Notes: generated by a model from the sequence alone, not told the origin. A stretch of 64,000 bases of DNA from Chloroflexota bacterium (GCA_016213105.1 JACRBN010000028.1:61237-125236); one strand, 5' to 3'. Shown: positions 51,450 through 60,461, counted from the stretch's first letter. Program-made: numbers and translations.

Positions 51450-52679
51450 ATGTCCCTGCCCACTTATCACCTCGACCTGAACCATCCCCACTTCATTACC
51501 GACCCATACGAAGAACTCAAGCGCCTGCGTGAGCAGATGCCCGTCTTTTATGACCCAACCTGGGACAAGGTCTTCTTCACGCGCCACGCCGACATCTCGG
51601 CGCTGTTGAAGGACAAGCGCCTGGGACGCGCCATCCTGCACATCCTCTCGCGCGACGAACTGGGCTGGCCGCCGCCCGACCCGCGCCAGGAGGAGTTCCG
51701 CCGCTACCAGGACAACGTCTTCATGGACTGGGAGCCGCCCACGCACACGCGCCTGCGCTCACTGGTCTCGAAGGTCTTCACCCCCAAACGCGTGGAGAGC
51801 CTGCGCGGCAAGCTCGAAGACACCACGCACCAATTGATCGACGCGGTGCAGGCCGACGGGGTCTGCGACTTCGTGCGCGACATCGCCGAACCCCTGCCCG
51901 TGGCCATGATCGCCGACCTGCTGGGCATCCCCGCAGCCGACCGACAGCTGCTGCGCCCGTGGTCGGCGGCCATCGTCAAGCTGTACGAACTGGGCTACAC
52001 GGATGAACAGGTCGACCAGGCCAACCGCGCCGCGACCGAGTTCATGGAATACATCGGCGCGCTGGCCGCGGAACGCCGCATCCACCCGCAGGACGACCTG
52101 ATCAGCGGGCTGGCGCAGGTCGAGGAGCAGGGACAGGTCTTGAGCGAGGACGAACTGCGCGCCACCTGCATCTTCCTGCTCAACGCGGGGCACGAAGCCA
52201 CCGTCAACGGCTCGGCGCTCGGCCTGCGCGCGCTGCTGCGCAACCCCGCACAGATGACCCTATTGAAGGAAGCCGTCGCGGGCGGGGATGCGTCCCTGCT
52301 CAAGACCGGCGTGGATGAGATGCTGCGCTACGACACGCCCCTGCCGATGTTCGAGCGCTACGTGCTGGAGGACATGGAGATCAACGGCGCGCGGCTCGAG
52401 CGCGGCATGGAGGTGGGTCTGTTGTACATTGCGGGCAACCGCGATCCGCTGCGCTTCGAGCGCGCCGACGAGTTCGACCTGGCGCGCCGCGACAATCCCC
52501 TGCTGACCTTCGGCCTGGGCACGCATTACTGCCTGGGCGCACCGCTGGCCCGGCTGGAGATGCAGGTGCTGTTCCAGACCCTGCTCCAGCGTCTGCCGAA
52601 TGTCCACCTGGCGGGCGAGATTGAGTTCGCCAAGGGTTTCGTCATCCGCGGCCTGGCGTCCCTGCCGATTGGGTTTTAA
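51450..52679 (+). CDS. Cytochrome P450
   Basis: A 409-residue P450 of the soluble bacterial type. The haem Cys is C361 in FGLGTHYCLGAPLAR. The ExxR pair is E290-R293, the I-helix has LLNAGHEAT (244-251) for oxygen activation, and MDWEPPTHTRLRSLV is the C-helix region. These enzymes hydroxylate small molecules with electrons from a ferredoxin; no partner gene is close. Gene order gives no substrate clue. Confidence 0.93.
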   Translation: MSLPTYHLDLNHPHFITDPYEELKRLREQMPVFYDPTWDKVFFTRHADISALLKDKRLGRAILHILSRDELGWPPPDPRQEEFRRYQDNVFMDWEPPTHTRLRSLVSKVFTPKRVESLRGKLEDTTHQLIDAVQADGVCDFVRDIAEPLPVAMIADLLGIPAADRQLLRPWSAAIVKLYELGYTDEQVDQANRAATEFMEYIGALAAERRIHPQDDLISGLAQVEEQGQVLSEDELRATCIFLLNAGHEATVNGSALGLRALLRNPAQMTLLKEAVAGGDASLLKTGVDEMLRYDTPLPMFERYVLEDMEINGARLERGMEVGLLYIAGNRDPLRFERADEFDLARRDNPLLTFGLGTHYCLGAPLARLEMQVLFQTLLQRLPNVHLAGEIEFAKGFVIRGLASLPIGF

Positions 52680-52690
52680 CTCGCATTGCG

Positions 52691-52721
52691 ATGGGAGTCC
52701 CGAAGTAGAACCTCGGGACTC
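52691..52721. repeat. Hairpin behind the P450 gene
   Basis: GGGAGTCCCGA and TCGGGACTCC pair around a ten-base loop. It lacks a T-run, so it is perhaps a palindromic element related to the GTCGGGA family rather than a terminator. Confidence 0.5.
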
Positions 52722-52832
52722 CAGGACGCGCCCTAAATTTTTGAGAAGATACGAAAAAATCCGCTCGTCTTGTGACCCCTTCCCAGACAGGATATACTCG
52801 CGCAAATCATTCGCCAAATGAGGAGAGACATC

Positions 52833-53288
52833 ATGAAGGAATCCAACGAACTATACAGATCGAGCGCCATCTTTGGGACGGGGCTGGGCGCGTGGATGGG
52901 CGCGCTGCTGGGCGCGGCCGCGGGCGCGATCACCGTCTCGTGGAGCGGGGTGCTGATCGGCGCGGGCGTGGGGCTGGCGCTCGGCATTTTGACGGGCGCG
53001 CTGACGGGGCTGGCCACCGCCAAAACGGCGGGCGCCACCGGCGGAGTCAGCTTTGGGGCCTACACGGGCATGGGACTGGGGGCAGTCCTGGGCGCGGTCC
53101 TCGGCGCGTTGATCCCCGAGGCCTGGCGCATGGCGGTCAACACCCAGCACACCCCCGTGCTGGACGCGCTGACGCAGGGCCGCTTCGAGACTGCCGTGCT
53201 GATCTGCTTCGCCCTGTCGATTTTGGGGACGGCGGTGGGCGCGTGGGTCAGCGGGAAAAATTTCATTCCGCGCGACCTGAAGCGATGA
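52833..53288 (+). CDS. Glycine-zipper membrane protein, unknown function
   Basis: A 151-residue protein from MKESNELYRSS, with AGGAGAG six bases upstream. Two or three glycine-rich helices (about 12-60 and 68-95: GTGLGAWMGALLGAAAGA, GAGVGLALGILTGALTG) form glycine-zipper patterns, and one more helix is near 120-140. No family recognised. Glycine-zipper proteins often oligomerise in membranes. Confidence 0.68.
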   Translation: MKESNELYRSSAIFGTGLGAWMGALLGAAAGAITVSWSGVLIGAGVGLALGILTGALTGLATAKTAGATGGVSFGAYTGMGLGAVLGAVLGALIPEAWRMAVNTQHTPVLDALTQGRFETAVLICFALSILGTAVGAWVSGKNFIPRDLKR

Positions 53289-53421
53289 GGCGGGACGATT
53301 TCCTCCACAGCGCCCGTTCCGCCTTCCAAAAGGCAGGCTGAACGCGGGTCGCCCCCAGGATGCACTTTACTGTTGACCAGGCTGGCTTTATTTCGAGTAA
53401 TGGATGATGAGGAGATGCGCG

Positions 53422-53970
53422 ATGGCTTATATCTTTGTTCTGGCGGGGGCGCCCGCCGTTGGCAAAAGCAGTGCGGCGCGCGCCCTGGCGGCCCGTTTTC
53501 AAAAAAGCATTCACATCCCCGTGGATGACCTGCGGGACATGGTGGTCGCGGGCAAGGCGCTGCCCGGCAGCCAGTGGAGTCAGGAACTCGTCGAGCAGTT
53601 GAGCCTGGCGCGCGAGTCTGCGGTGCAGATGGCGCGCTCCTATCACGCGGCGGGTTTTAGCGTGGTCATCGACGATTTCTGGGATCCGAACAGCCAATTA
53701 CTCGAATACAGCCGCCTTTTCCAGGCACCAAACACGCACAGGATCCTGTTGTTCCCCAGCCAGCAGGCCGCGGAGGCGCGCAACCTCAAGCGCTCCGGCC
53801 CGGGCGGGGACAGTGTCTACATCGCGGAAGGCATCCGCACGGTGTATGAACACCTGCGGGCGAACGTGGCCGATCTCGCCCGGCAAGGCTGGCTGATCGC
53901 GGATACGACCGACCAATCCATCGAAGCGAGCGTGGAGCAGATCCTGATCCAGGCTGGCTTGTCCTCCTGA
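53422..53970 (+). CDS. P-loop kinase-like protein (AAA_33/zeta-like)
   Basis: A 182-residue protein from MAYIFVLAGAP, with GAGGAG eight bases upstream. The P-loop is GAPAVGKSS (9-17). DDL and VVIDDFWDP are the second acidic strand, and a basic lid lies around ARNLKRSGPGGDS. It resembles small-molecule or zeta-toxin-like kinases (AAA_33). The substrate is unknown. It is the last gene before the cassette array. Confidence 0.72.
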   Translation: MAYIFVLAGAPAVGKSSAARALAARFQKSIHIPVDDLRDMVVAGKALPGSQWSQELVEQLSLARESAVQMARSYHAAGFSVVIDDFWDPNSQLLEYSRLFQAPNTHRILLFPSQQAAEARNLKRSGPGGDSVYIAEGIRTVYEHLRANVADLARQGWLIADTTDQSIEASVEQILIQAGLSS

Positions 53971-54085
53971 AATTTCCAAACATCGCCTGGCTTGGGAGTT
54001 TTTTAGATCCGACGCAGTCCAAAATTGCGTTTGTTCGAAGCCAGAAAAGTGCAATTTTCGACTGTGGATTTAAGATTGGGAAAGA

Positions 54086-54114
54086 TTGCGGGTTCGCCAG
54101 GGCAATGCTACAAT
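54086..54114 (+). promoter_or_regulatory. Candidate promoter upstream of the cassette array
   Basis: TTGCGG (54086-54091), a 17-base spacer and TACAAT (54109-54114). It faces the array and lies about 220 bases before the first cassette boundary, where an integron Pc-like promoter would be expected. This is a suggestion from position. Confidence 0.45.
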
Positions 54115-54236
54115 TGAGCCAGCGTTTTATTGGGTATTCATCTTGGGCCGCCACGTTCCACATCATGCAAGCAAGAGCAACCCGGAGGCGCATCAGGATA
54201 TGAAAGCTTGTCTGAAACTGATTAAACTGGGCTCGA

Positions 54237-54319
54237 GGTTACTACATGTAGTAACCTGCCGTTATGGGGTTACTATATGTAGCAACCCTGTTTTGGGTGG
54301 TTACTACATATAGTAACCA
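54237..54319. promoter_or_regulatory. Three 20-bp palindromes at a 31-bp period (operator array)
   Basis: GGTTACTACATGTAGTAACC (54237-54256), GGTTACTATATGTAGCAACC (54268-54287) and GGTTACTACATATAGTAACC (54299-54318) have centres exactly 31 bases apart, three helical turns. The intervening bases are unrelated. The half-site TACTACA resembles the BlaI/MecI/CopY operator (TACTACATATGTAGTA) but with closer half-sites. They lie just before the first cassette, so a dimeric repressor binding one DNA face could control the array or a lost gene. Confidence 0.7.
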
Positions 54320-54335
54320 TTCTGTCTAATTAATA

Positions 54336-54342
54336 GTTGGGC
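54336..54342 (+). other. Left cassette boundary (possible attI core, GTTGGGC)
   Basis: GTTGGGC fits the GTTRRRY recombination core seen at the R' ends of the downstream attC sites and lies 48 bases before the first cassette gene. No R'' partner (AACAAAGCG) is found upstream, as expected for an attI site or an array edge. No integrase gene lies nearby in this window. Confidence 0.5.
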
Positions 54343-54389
54343 GTTTGACGCATAAGATATTTTCAACTTGAGTAATCATAGGGAATCGT

Positions 54390-55511
54390 ATGCAAACACT
54401 TTGGGATTATCAAGAAGAGCAAGAAAAAGAAAAGCCTACAAAGAAATCCAAAAAAGAAAAATTGGACAAAAAGCAGGTTATCGAAAAAGAACGTGAAGAA
54501 GTTATTGAAAACCTATCTTCCTTCACTACCGATACCATTAGAGATAAAACTGCTTGGATATTAAATCATTACCCTAGCGCGAGAGATTCTGATATTACGT
54601 TACAACTTAGGTATTGGGAAACATTTGAGAGCGATATTTACAATGGAGGCTCAATTGACCCAAAAGATTTGTACAAACTTACTCCTTTAACGACTCTGAC
54701 CAGAGCAAGAGCGAAAATTCAAAACGAATATAAATTATTCGTCGCCACTCCTGAAGTTCGAGAAAAGCGTGGTAAATTATCTGAAGAAGAAAAGCAAAAG
54801 GCAATTCAAGACAAGCCGAGTTATCCTATTTTCACGGTTTATATGGATGATAGTGGAAAAAATGCAGATTTCTTAATTATCGGTAGTGTTTGGTTTTTAG
54901 CAGAATACATGGCTGTCCATAGCGCAGTTCGTAAAATTAAAGAGCAAGCAGGTTTTACTAAAGAATTTCATTTCAAAGAACTTGACCGAGATAGTCTTCC
55001 AATATATAAAGAAGTTGTGGACGTGTTTTGGCAACATGCAAGCGCTGTGAGTTTCAAATTAATTAGCGTTCCACGTTCAGGCATTGGAAAGACACGAGAC
55101 GCTTTCACAGACATGTATTACCACCTTCTTTTGCAAGGCATTAAACACGAACACGAATCTGGTAGAGCGCCGCTACCAAGAACGCTTCAAGTTTGGATTG
55201 ACGCAGAAGAGACGACTTTAGACAAACTATTGGTTGAAAATTTAAAGGACAGATTAAGCCAGTCTGCCCAAACCCATTTTGAGAAGAAACTTATACTTGA
55301 CCAAGTTTACACAGCAGACTCAAAGAAAAATCTGCTACTGCAAATTGCTGATATGTTTACAGGAAGTGTAAATCGCATCCTTAACCGTGCAGGAGCAACT
55401 CATAACCATAAAGATGAACTAGCGGAATATTTCCTAAGTCGCTTCAAAATTAATTTGCAAATGCCAGAAAATGATAAAGTTGGAGATATTTCAATTCATA
55501 TATCGCTCTAA
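54390..55511 (+). CDS. DUF3800 protein (cassette 1)
   Basis: A 373-residue protein. The N-terminal 45 residues are a lysine/glutamate-rich coiled stretch (EEQEKEKPTKKSKKEKLDKK). The DUF3800 core begins with IFTVYMDDSGKNADFLIIGSVWF, where the DDSG acidic pair marks the RNase H-like active site, and ends with LLQIADMFTGSVNRILN. The family is linked to toxins and mobile DNA but has no proven reaction. The gene is AT-rich and is followed at once by an attC site. Confidence 0.85.
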   Translation: MQTLWDYQEEQEKEKPTKKSKKEKLDKKQVIEKEREEVIENLSSFTTDTIRDKTAWILNHYPSARDSDITLQLRYWETFESDIYNGGSIDPKDLYKLTPLTTLTRARAKIQNEYKLFVATPEVREKRGKLSEEEKQKAIQDKPSYPIFTVYMDDSGKNADFLIIGSVWFLAEYMAVHSAVRKIKEQAGFTKEFHFKELDRDSLPIYKEVVDVFWQHASAVSFKLISVPRSGIGKTRDAFTDMYYHLLLQGIKHEHESGRAPLPRTLQVWIDAEETTLDKLLVENLKDRLSQSAQTHFEKKLILDQVYTADSKKNLLLQIADMFTGSVNRILNRAGATHNHKDELAEYFLSRFKINLQMPENDKVGDISIHISL

Positions 55512-55521
55512 TCCAAAAACG

Positions 55522-55650
55522 CCCAACAAAGCGTGCACCCGACGCTGGGGATTCTGGCGCGATTCCAAGCATTTTTCTACGCCTCAGCATTTTCCCAGTC
55601 GGACGGCGTTCCGCCGCCCGCCCCAGCGCGGGTAACGCAAACCGTTAGCC
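55522..55650 (+). other. attC recombination site 1
   Basis: R'' GCCCAAC (55522-55528) and R' GTTAGCC (55644-55650). The inner arms GCGTGCACCCG and CGGGTAACGC pair with the extra base usual in L'', and stem extension GACGCTGGGG/CCCCAGCG continues. A variable loop of about 70 bases lies between. Nearly identical to the site at 61165. Confidence 0.87.
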
Positions 55651-55705
55651 CGCCCAAACAAAGTAAAATATACCCAATGAAATAATCTGTTCACGAGGCT
55701 AGGTC

Positions 55706-57097
55706 ATGACTGAATACAATCCAGACGTTCAAATCGGTGGCACATCCTATGTTTATGACAAAGGAATTTTGCCGTTAGTATCCAAAATCGATAAGCGTGT
55801 ACAGCTATTACGAAGTCAAGGGAAGCTCACACCTGAAGTATTAAAGCAGATACAGCAGTATTTCCGTATAAAGAACATTCATCACTCTAACGCTATTGAA
55901 GGAAATCGCCTTGATTATGGCGAAACCAGAATGGTTGTTGAACAAGGTCTCACAATCACTGGCAAACCATTGAAAGACTCTCTCGAAGCTAAGAATCTTG
56001 CGCACGCGATGGACTTCTTCGAGGAACTTGCAACAAAAACAGAAAAGCCAATTACCGCGCACGACGTTCGTCAAATCCATGCTTCCATACTAAGGGGAAT
56101 TGATGATGCTAATGGTGGAAAATATCGTCTTTCCGAAGTCGAAATCTCTGGGTCTAAATATAAGCCGCCAGCTTATATTAGAGTGCCAGACGAGATGGAG
56201 AACTTCTCTAAATGGCTAGAGCAGGTAACGGCACCGACCTATTCATCAGAACATAGTCCTGTTGTTTTAGCGTGTGCGGCTCACACGTGGTTTGTTTATA
56301 TACATCCATTTGTAGATGGAAATGGACGCACCGCTCGTATTCTCATGAATCTTGTTCTTATGAGACATGGTTATCCAATTTCCGTCATAACTCGTGATGA
56401 TAGAGCAAGATACTATGATGCGCTTGAAACCAGTCATGGCACGGACTTAACACCTTTTATTTCGTTGGTTTGTGACACACTTGAGGAAAGTTTAGATGAA
56501 TACGAGAGAGCAGTTGGTGAGCAGGCAGAAAAATTAGAATGGGCACGCTCATTAATGAAAGATGTAAAAGCGCAGCAGGAAAATAAGATTCGAGTTCAGT
56601 ACGATGTATGGCAAAGCGCGATGGAACTGATGCGGGGCTATTTCAAGCAAACCGTAGACACCATAAACGAGTTGTCGGATATTGTTACTGTTCATTTTAC
56701 TGGTTATGATGTTATTGATTTTGAAAAATACCTCAGCGCTCAACAAGGTGTAATTGTTAAACGAAGTTGGTTTTTCAAATTAGATTTTGTTTCAAGTCAA
56801 CAACACACTAGATATTTATTCTTCTTTGGTTTACCAAGTTATCCAATGCAGACCAAGGTAGAAAATGGGGTAAGTGTTTTTATATCACGGGAGGAATCTC
56901 CATTCTTCTATGAGAAACTTGACCAAATTCACAATACACCTGTCCCTGCGTTGAGAGAAATAGCTTACTCAGCCGAACGCGAAAGCTTTATATGTCGGCA
57001 GGGCTTTAACACGCTTGAGTCTAAAAAGGTAGAAGCGTTTGGACGAGAATTTATCGAGGAAGCAATAAGAATTCACATTCTTACAAAAGCGGGCTAA
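55706..57097 (+). CDS. Fic-domain protein, N-terminally autoinhibited class (cassette 2)
   Basis: A 463-residue AMP-transferase-like protein. The Fic motif HPFVDGNGRTAR is at 200-211, with the catalytic His200. The inhibitory motif SNAIEG (61-66) with Glu65 precedes it, the class II arrangement where Glu blocks ATP placement. The C-terminal 180 residues (about 280-463) contain a helix and a winged-helix-like part and may bind DNA or a target. Fic enzymes AMPylate proteins. The stop codon lies inside the R'' of the next attC. Confidence 0.92.
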   Translation: MTEYNPDVQIGGTSYVYDKGILPLVSKIDKRVQLLRSQGKLTPEVLKQIQQYFRIKNIHHSNAIEGNRLDYGETRMVVEQGLTITGKPLKDSLEAKNLAHAMDFFEELATKTEKPITAHDVRQIHASILRGIDDANGGKYRLSEVEISGSKYKPPAYIRVPDEMENFSKWLEQVTAPTYSSEHSPVVLACAAHTWFVYIHPFVDGNGRTARILMNLVLMRHGYPISVITRDDRARYYDALETSHGTDLTPFISLVCDTLEESLDEYERAVGEQAEKLEWARSLMKDVKAQQENKIRVQYDVWQSAMELMRGYFKQTVDTINELSDIVTVHFTGYDVIDFEKYLSAQQGVIVKRSWFFKLDFVSSQQHTRYLFFFGLPSYPMQTKVENGVSVFISREESPFFYEKLDQIHNTPVPALREIAYSAERESFICRQGFNTLESKKVEAFGREFIEEAIRIHILTKAG

Positions 57098-57221
57098 CAC
57101 AGCGTGCACTTGACTGGCGGGTATGCGCCGCGTTTTCAAGCGTTTTCTTTGGCTCCAACCAGTTCCGTTAAAATGGCGTTACCTTGTCCCTCCCGCCAGC
57201 AAGTAACGCAAGCCGTTAGGT
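57092..57221 (+). other. attC recombination site 2
   Basis: R'' GGCTAAC (57092-57098), which supplies the Fic stop codon, and R' GTTAGGT (57215-57221). Inner arms GCGTGCACTT and AAGTAACGC pair, and GACTGGCGGG/CCCGCCAG extends the stem. Confidence 0.87.
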
Positions 57222-57246
57222 TTTTTGTAACCTTGGAGAAATACTT

Positions 57247-58224
57247 ATGAAAGCGATTGTATACGAAAAATATGGATCACCTGATGTTATTCAACTCAAG
57301 GATGTAGAAAAACCTACGCCCAAGGATGATGAAGTCTTGATAAAAATTCATGCGGCATCCGTAAATGCTTATGACTGGCATTTCCTGACCGCTGATATAT
57401 TCTTGATTCGATTCATGGGCGGAGGGCTTCTCAAACCCAAAAACACGAGACTTGGCGCTGACATGGCGGGGCGGATTGAAGCAGTTGGCAAAAGCATCAA
57501 GCAGTTTCAGCCAGGTGATGAAGTGTTTGGGATGGTAAAAGGCAGTTTTGCCGAGTATACATGTGCTCCTGAAAATGCACTGGCATTAAAGCCTGTCAAT
57601 ACTTCGTTCGATGAAGCCGCAGCAATACCTATGGCGGCGATCACTGCCCTGCAGGGTCTGCGCGATGAAGGGCAGATTCGGGCGGGACAAAAGGTTTTAA
57701 TTAATGGCGCATCAGGTGGTGTGGGAACTTTTGCGGTGCAAATTGCCAAATCTTTCGGTGCTGAAGTGACCGCGGTGTGTAGCACTAGGAATTTGGAACA
57801 AGCACGCTCAATCGGGGCAGACCATGTTATTGATTACACTAAAGAGGACTTCACCAAAAATGGTCAACAGTACGATCTTGTTTTTGCGGCAAATGGTTAT
57901 CATTCGCTTTCGGCTTATAAACGTGCCTTAACTCCCAAGGGTATTTATATTATGGCTGGAGGTTCTATGGCGCAAATCTTCCAGTCTATGCTCATGGGGT
58001 CAATGATGTCAGAAACTGGCGGCAGGAAAATGTCAGGCGTAAGCGCAAAACGAAATCAAGATGACTTGGTTTTTATACAAGAACTTTTTGAAGCTGGCAA
58101 AGTAAAATCTATTATTGATAGGCAGTATCCGTTAAGTGAAGCTGCTGAAGCGCTTCGGTATCTTGGAGCAGGACATGCCAGAGGAAAAGTAGTAATATCT
58201 GTGGAAAGCAATAATAAAACCTAA
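57247..58224 (+). CDS. MDR-superfamily NAD(P)H reductase, quinone oxidoreductase type (cassette 3)
   Basis: A 325-residue medium-chain reductase. The N-terminal GroES-like part is MKAIVYEKYGSPDVIQLKDVEKP. The nucleotide-binding motif NGASGGVGTFAVQIAKSFGAEVTAVCS is at about 157-183, and IGADHVIDYTKEDF follows. The zinc ligands of alcohol dehydrogenases are absent, so it is the zinc-less quinone reductase/enoyl reductase type. GGAG lies eight bases before the ATG. Substrate unknown. Confidence 0.9.
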   Translation: MKAIVYEKYGSPDVIQLKDVEKPTPKDDEVLIKIHAASVNAYDWHFLTADIFLIRFMGGGLLKPKNTRLGADMAGRIEAVGKSIKQFQPGDEVFGMVKGSFAEYTCAPENALALKPVNTSFDEAAAIPMAAITALQGLRDEGQIRAGQKVLINGASGGVGTFAVQIAKSFGAEVTAVCSTRNLEQARSIGADHVIDYTKEDFTKNGQQYDLVFAANGYHSLSAYKRALTPKGIYIMAGGSMAQIFQSMLMGSMMSETGGRKMSGVSAKRNQDDLVFIQELFEAGKVKSIIDRQYPLSEAAEALRYLGAGHARGKVVISVESNNKT

Positions 58225-58353
58225 CACTGCGTGCACCGGACAAGTGCGGGGCGTTGCCCGCACTTTCGGGGAGTCTGGCCCCAACGGCGGATTCGGCGTC
58301 TGGTGGTTTTCTCCGCCAAATCCCGCGCTTGCCGGTAACGCCTGCCGTTAGCC
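58219..58353 (+). other. attC recombination site 3
   Basis: R'' ACCTAAC (58219-58225) includes the stop codon of the reductase gene. R' GTTAGCC is at 58347-58353. Inner arms GCGTGCACCGG and CCGGTAACGC pair, with ACAAGTGCGGG/CCCGCGCTTG beyond. Very similar to the site at 62420. Confidence 0.87.
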
Positions 58354-58434
58354 CGCTTCTTTGTAGCATCAATACAATAAACATCTATGGACGCGCAACA
58401 AATTGTTAAGTGAATAAAGGAGCATATTCCAATA

Positions 58435-58893
58435 ATGAAATCACTCCAACGAGCAAATATCAATGCGTTCTTGTCTGCACTAATTTGGGGATTGATTATA
58501 AGTTTCGTAATTAAAGTTTCTATTTCATCTTTAACTAATCAAAGATTATTGGCAATCCTGCAGTATGGTGGCGTTTTCTTATATCCAGTACTTGTATCTA
58601 TAATTGTGCGCAAGAAAACAGAATTATGGTTAAATCCTTGTTACTTCTCACTCATGGGAGGTATAACATCTTTTTTCCTAAGTTTGAATTTACTCAGCGC
58701 ATACCAGAATATAGTATGGACAAACATTGTGTACCTTTTCATATTTTTTGCCATAGTGCTATATTCAATTCCCAAAGTTGAGCCTGCTCTCCAGCATGAC
58801 TGGAACTCACCTTTTTGGGAGAAACTTAACCAATCTTCGTTCATAGAGTTCTTTTTTTTACAGTTTCATTCGATTGACAATAACGCGGGCTAA
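58435..58893 (+). CDS. Membrane protein of unknown function (cassette 4)
   Basis: A 152-residue protein with about four membrane helices (10-30, 42-60, 70-90 and 95-112) and a short polar tail. GGAGC lies ten bases before MKSLQRAN. No family recognised. The last codons overlap the next attC. AT-rich like the rest of the array. Confidence 0.72.
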   Translation: MKSLQRANINAFLSALIWGLIISFVIKVSISSLTNQRLLAILQYGGVFLYPVLVSIIVRKKTELWLNPCYFSLMGGITSFFLSLNLLSAYQNIVWTNIVYLFIFFAIVLYSIPKVEPALQHDWNSPFWEKLNQSSFIEFFFLQFHSIDNNAG

Positions 58894-59018
58894 CAAAGCG
58901 TGCACCTGACGTGTGGGATTCTGCGAGGTTTTCGAGTATTTTTCTGGCTTCGAGTATTTCCTGCTCCCAAGCAGAATCCACGCCCACCCACACGCAGGTC
59001 AATGTCAAGCCGTTGGGC
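58888..59018 (+). other. attC recombination site 4
   Basis: R'' GGCTAAC (58888-58894) and R' GTTGGGC (59012-59018), a perfect GTTRRRY. The inner arms are GCGTGCACCTGACGTGTGGG and CCCACACGCAGGTCAATGTC; here L' is more diverged than in the other sites. It is followed 26 bases later by the next cassette gene. Confidence 0.8.
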
Positions 59019-59043
59019 AGTTCCTTGCAAAGCACAGAGATTC

Positions 59044-60183
59044 ATGAAATTAAAAACGTCCGTGATTGTTATGCTAGTTATATTCAATTTGGTTGCCTGT
59101 GCGCCAGCAACCGAATTGATTCCTGCAAACTCGCCGATTCCTTCATCTACGGTCGCACCTCAAAATACAACAGCCCCAACAGATGTTGCCGACTTAGATA
59201 AGATTTATGAGTATGCAATCTCACCTGATTATCACATTATTGCTGTAAGCAAAATTGATGGAATTTCTCTGTACGATAGTGCAACTTTGAACGAACTCAG
59301 GTTTATTAATAGACAAATTCCAAGTTATTTTCATGGAACACATTTACCCATTGCTTTCAGTCCTGATGGAAAGTACATTGCCTATTCTGATGGATTTTCG
59401 GTTTATGTTTTGAATTTGTCGTCGAGTGAAGATACTCCTGAAAAAAAAGTAACTTCATTGATTCCGTCTTTTGAGATAACCGAGATTACAATTAATCAAC
59501 AAAACAGCCATATAATCCTTAGAACAGAAGGTATCCACAATTCCTGTGATGGAATTGGCGTAAATTATGCCTTATATGATTTAAGTAAAGGTCTTTGGGG
59601 ATTAGTTATTGATAGATATTCTTGTCTTTTTCCATCAGCATCTCATGTGCGTTTTACTGAAACTGGAAAAGTCTATTTTTTCGTCTGGTACATTACAGAA
59701 TTACCTTACAGCATGGAAGTGTTTGACCTGTCTACAAATGCACTTATAGAAAGCAATTATTTTCGAGATATGGGACACCCACCCGAAAAGACTTACTACG
59801 ACATTAGCCCAGATGGCAAAACATTAGCATCGATATTTGATAATAATGGTAAATTGGCGACAAAACTAATAGACAATGAGACTGGAGCTGTTAAAGAAGA
59901 AATTGATGGGGTTATCTCTCTTGCATCTTACCCAACAAATAAAGATGTCTTATGGAAAGAAAATTGGGTAAACCAACTTACCAGAAATTTACCAGACGGT
60001 AATCCTTGCAGACCAGTCAAGAATCAGATTTTTCGGTTTGACAGCAAAATGTATAACAATATTATCTTGCTTGAGAATTCCGCAACCTATTTCACCTATA
60101 GAAGCAGTCAGAAAACAGCCATAGAATTATGGGATATAGTTGATTGTAAAAAATTAAAGGTGATTGACTTTGGCATCAATTAA
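59044..60183 (+). CDS. Lipoprotein with WD40-like features (cassette 5)
   Basis: A 379-residue protein. The lipobox LVAC (about 15-18) ends a signal peptide starting MKLKTSVIVMLVIFN, then a Thr/Pro/Ser-rich linker (about 25-50) follows. The rest has repeated 'SPD.K..A' blades (AISPDYHIIAVS, AFSPDGKYIAYSDG, DISPDGKTLAS), as in beta-propellers. The start is at the ATG 26 bases after the attC core; upstream codons belong to the attC. Predicted on the outer face of the membrane. Function unknown. Confidence 0.8.
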   Translation: MKLKTSVIVMLVIFNLVACAPATELIPANSPIPSSTVAPQNTTAPTDVADLDKIYEYAISPDYHIIAVSKIDGISLYDSATLNELRFINRQIPSYFHGTHLPIAFSPDGKYIAYSDGFSVYVLNLSSSEDTPEKKVTSLIPSFEITEITINQQNSHIILRTEGIHNSCDGIGVNYALYDLSKGLWGLVIDRYSCLFPSASHVRFTETGKVYFFVWYITELPYSMEVFDLSTNALIESNYFRDMGHPPEKTYYDISPDGKTLASIFDNNGKLATKLIDNETGAVKEEIDGVISLASYPTNKDVLWKENWVNQLTRNLPDGNPCRPVKNQIFRFDSKMYNNIILLENSATYFTYRSSQKTAIELWDIVDCKKLKVIDFGIN

Positions 60184-60238
60184 CTGCTTCAACATCAAAA
60201 CTGCCCAACAAAGCGTCCTTAGAAACCGTCCCACCCTC

Positions 60239-60274
60239 AGTGCCCCGGAGGACTTCCTCCGGGGCACTCTTTTT
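60239..60274 (+). terminator. Rho-independent terminator within the IS remnant
   Basis: AGTGCCCCGGAGG pairs with CCTCCGGGGCACT, followed by CTTTTT. It would end transcription of the lipoprotein cassette. Confidence 0.85.
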
Positions 60275-60290
60275 GAGATATCAACGTTGA

Positions 60291-60461
60291 TCTTCCGCGC
60301 GGCGGCTCGCGATTGTCGAGCCAGTCTTTGCGAACATCTGTGTGCATAAACACTTGGATCGATTCACCCTGCGCTCCAAACGCAAAGTGGATGTACAATG
60401 GGGTTTGTTCGCTCTGGTACACAATATCGGCAAGATCCACGTGTTCGGGGCGCTGTCATAA
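60291..60461 (+). pseudogene. C-terminal fragment of an IS1182-family transposase
   Basis: A 56-residue open stretch ending in TAA. It contains RRLAIVEPVFANI and HLDRFTLRSKRKVDVQWG, then LFALVHNIGKIH, the conserved C-terminal end of IS1182-type DDE transposases. The preceding in-frame codon is TGA and the catalytic domain is missing. Confidence 0.8.

Noticed and set aside
54237..54319. CRISPR array
   Set aside because: Only three 20-base units with 11-base gaps, each unit itself fully palindromic; no cas genes.
53971..54389. Integrase gene or full attI site next to the array
   Set aside because: No open frame of sufficient length on either strand; only a GTTGGGC core is visible, so attI stays unproven.
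58900..59043. N-terminal extension of the lipoprotein frame into the preceding spacer
   Set aside because: These codons are the attC site; the lipobox signal peptide begins at 59044.
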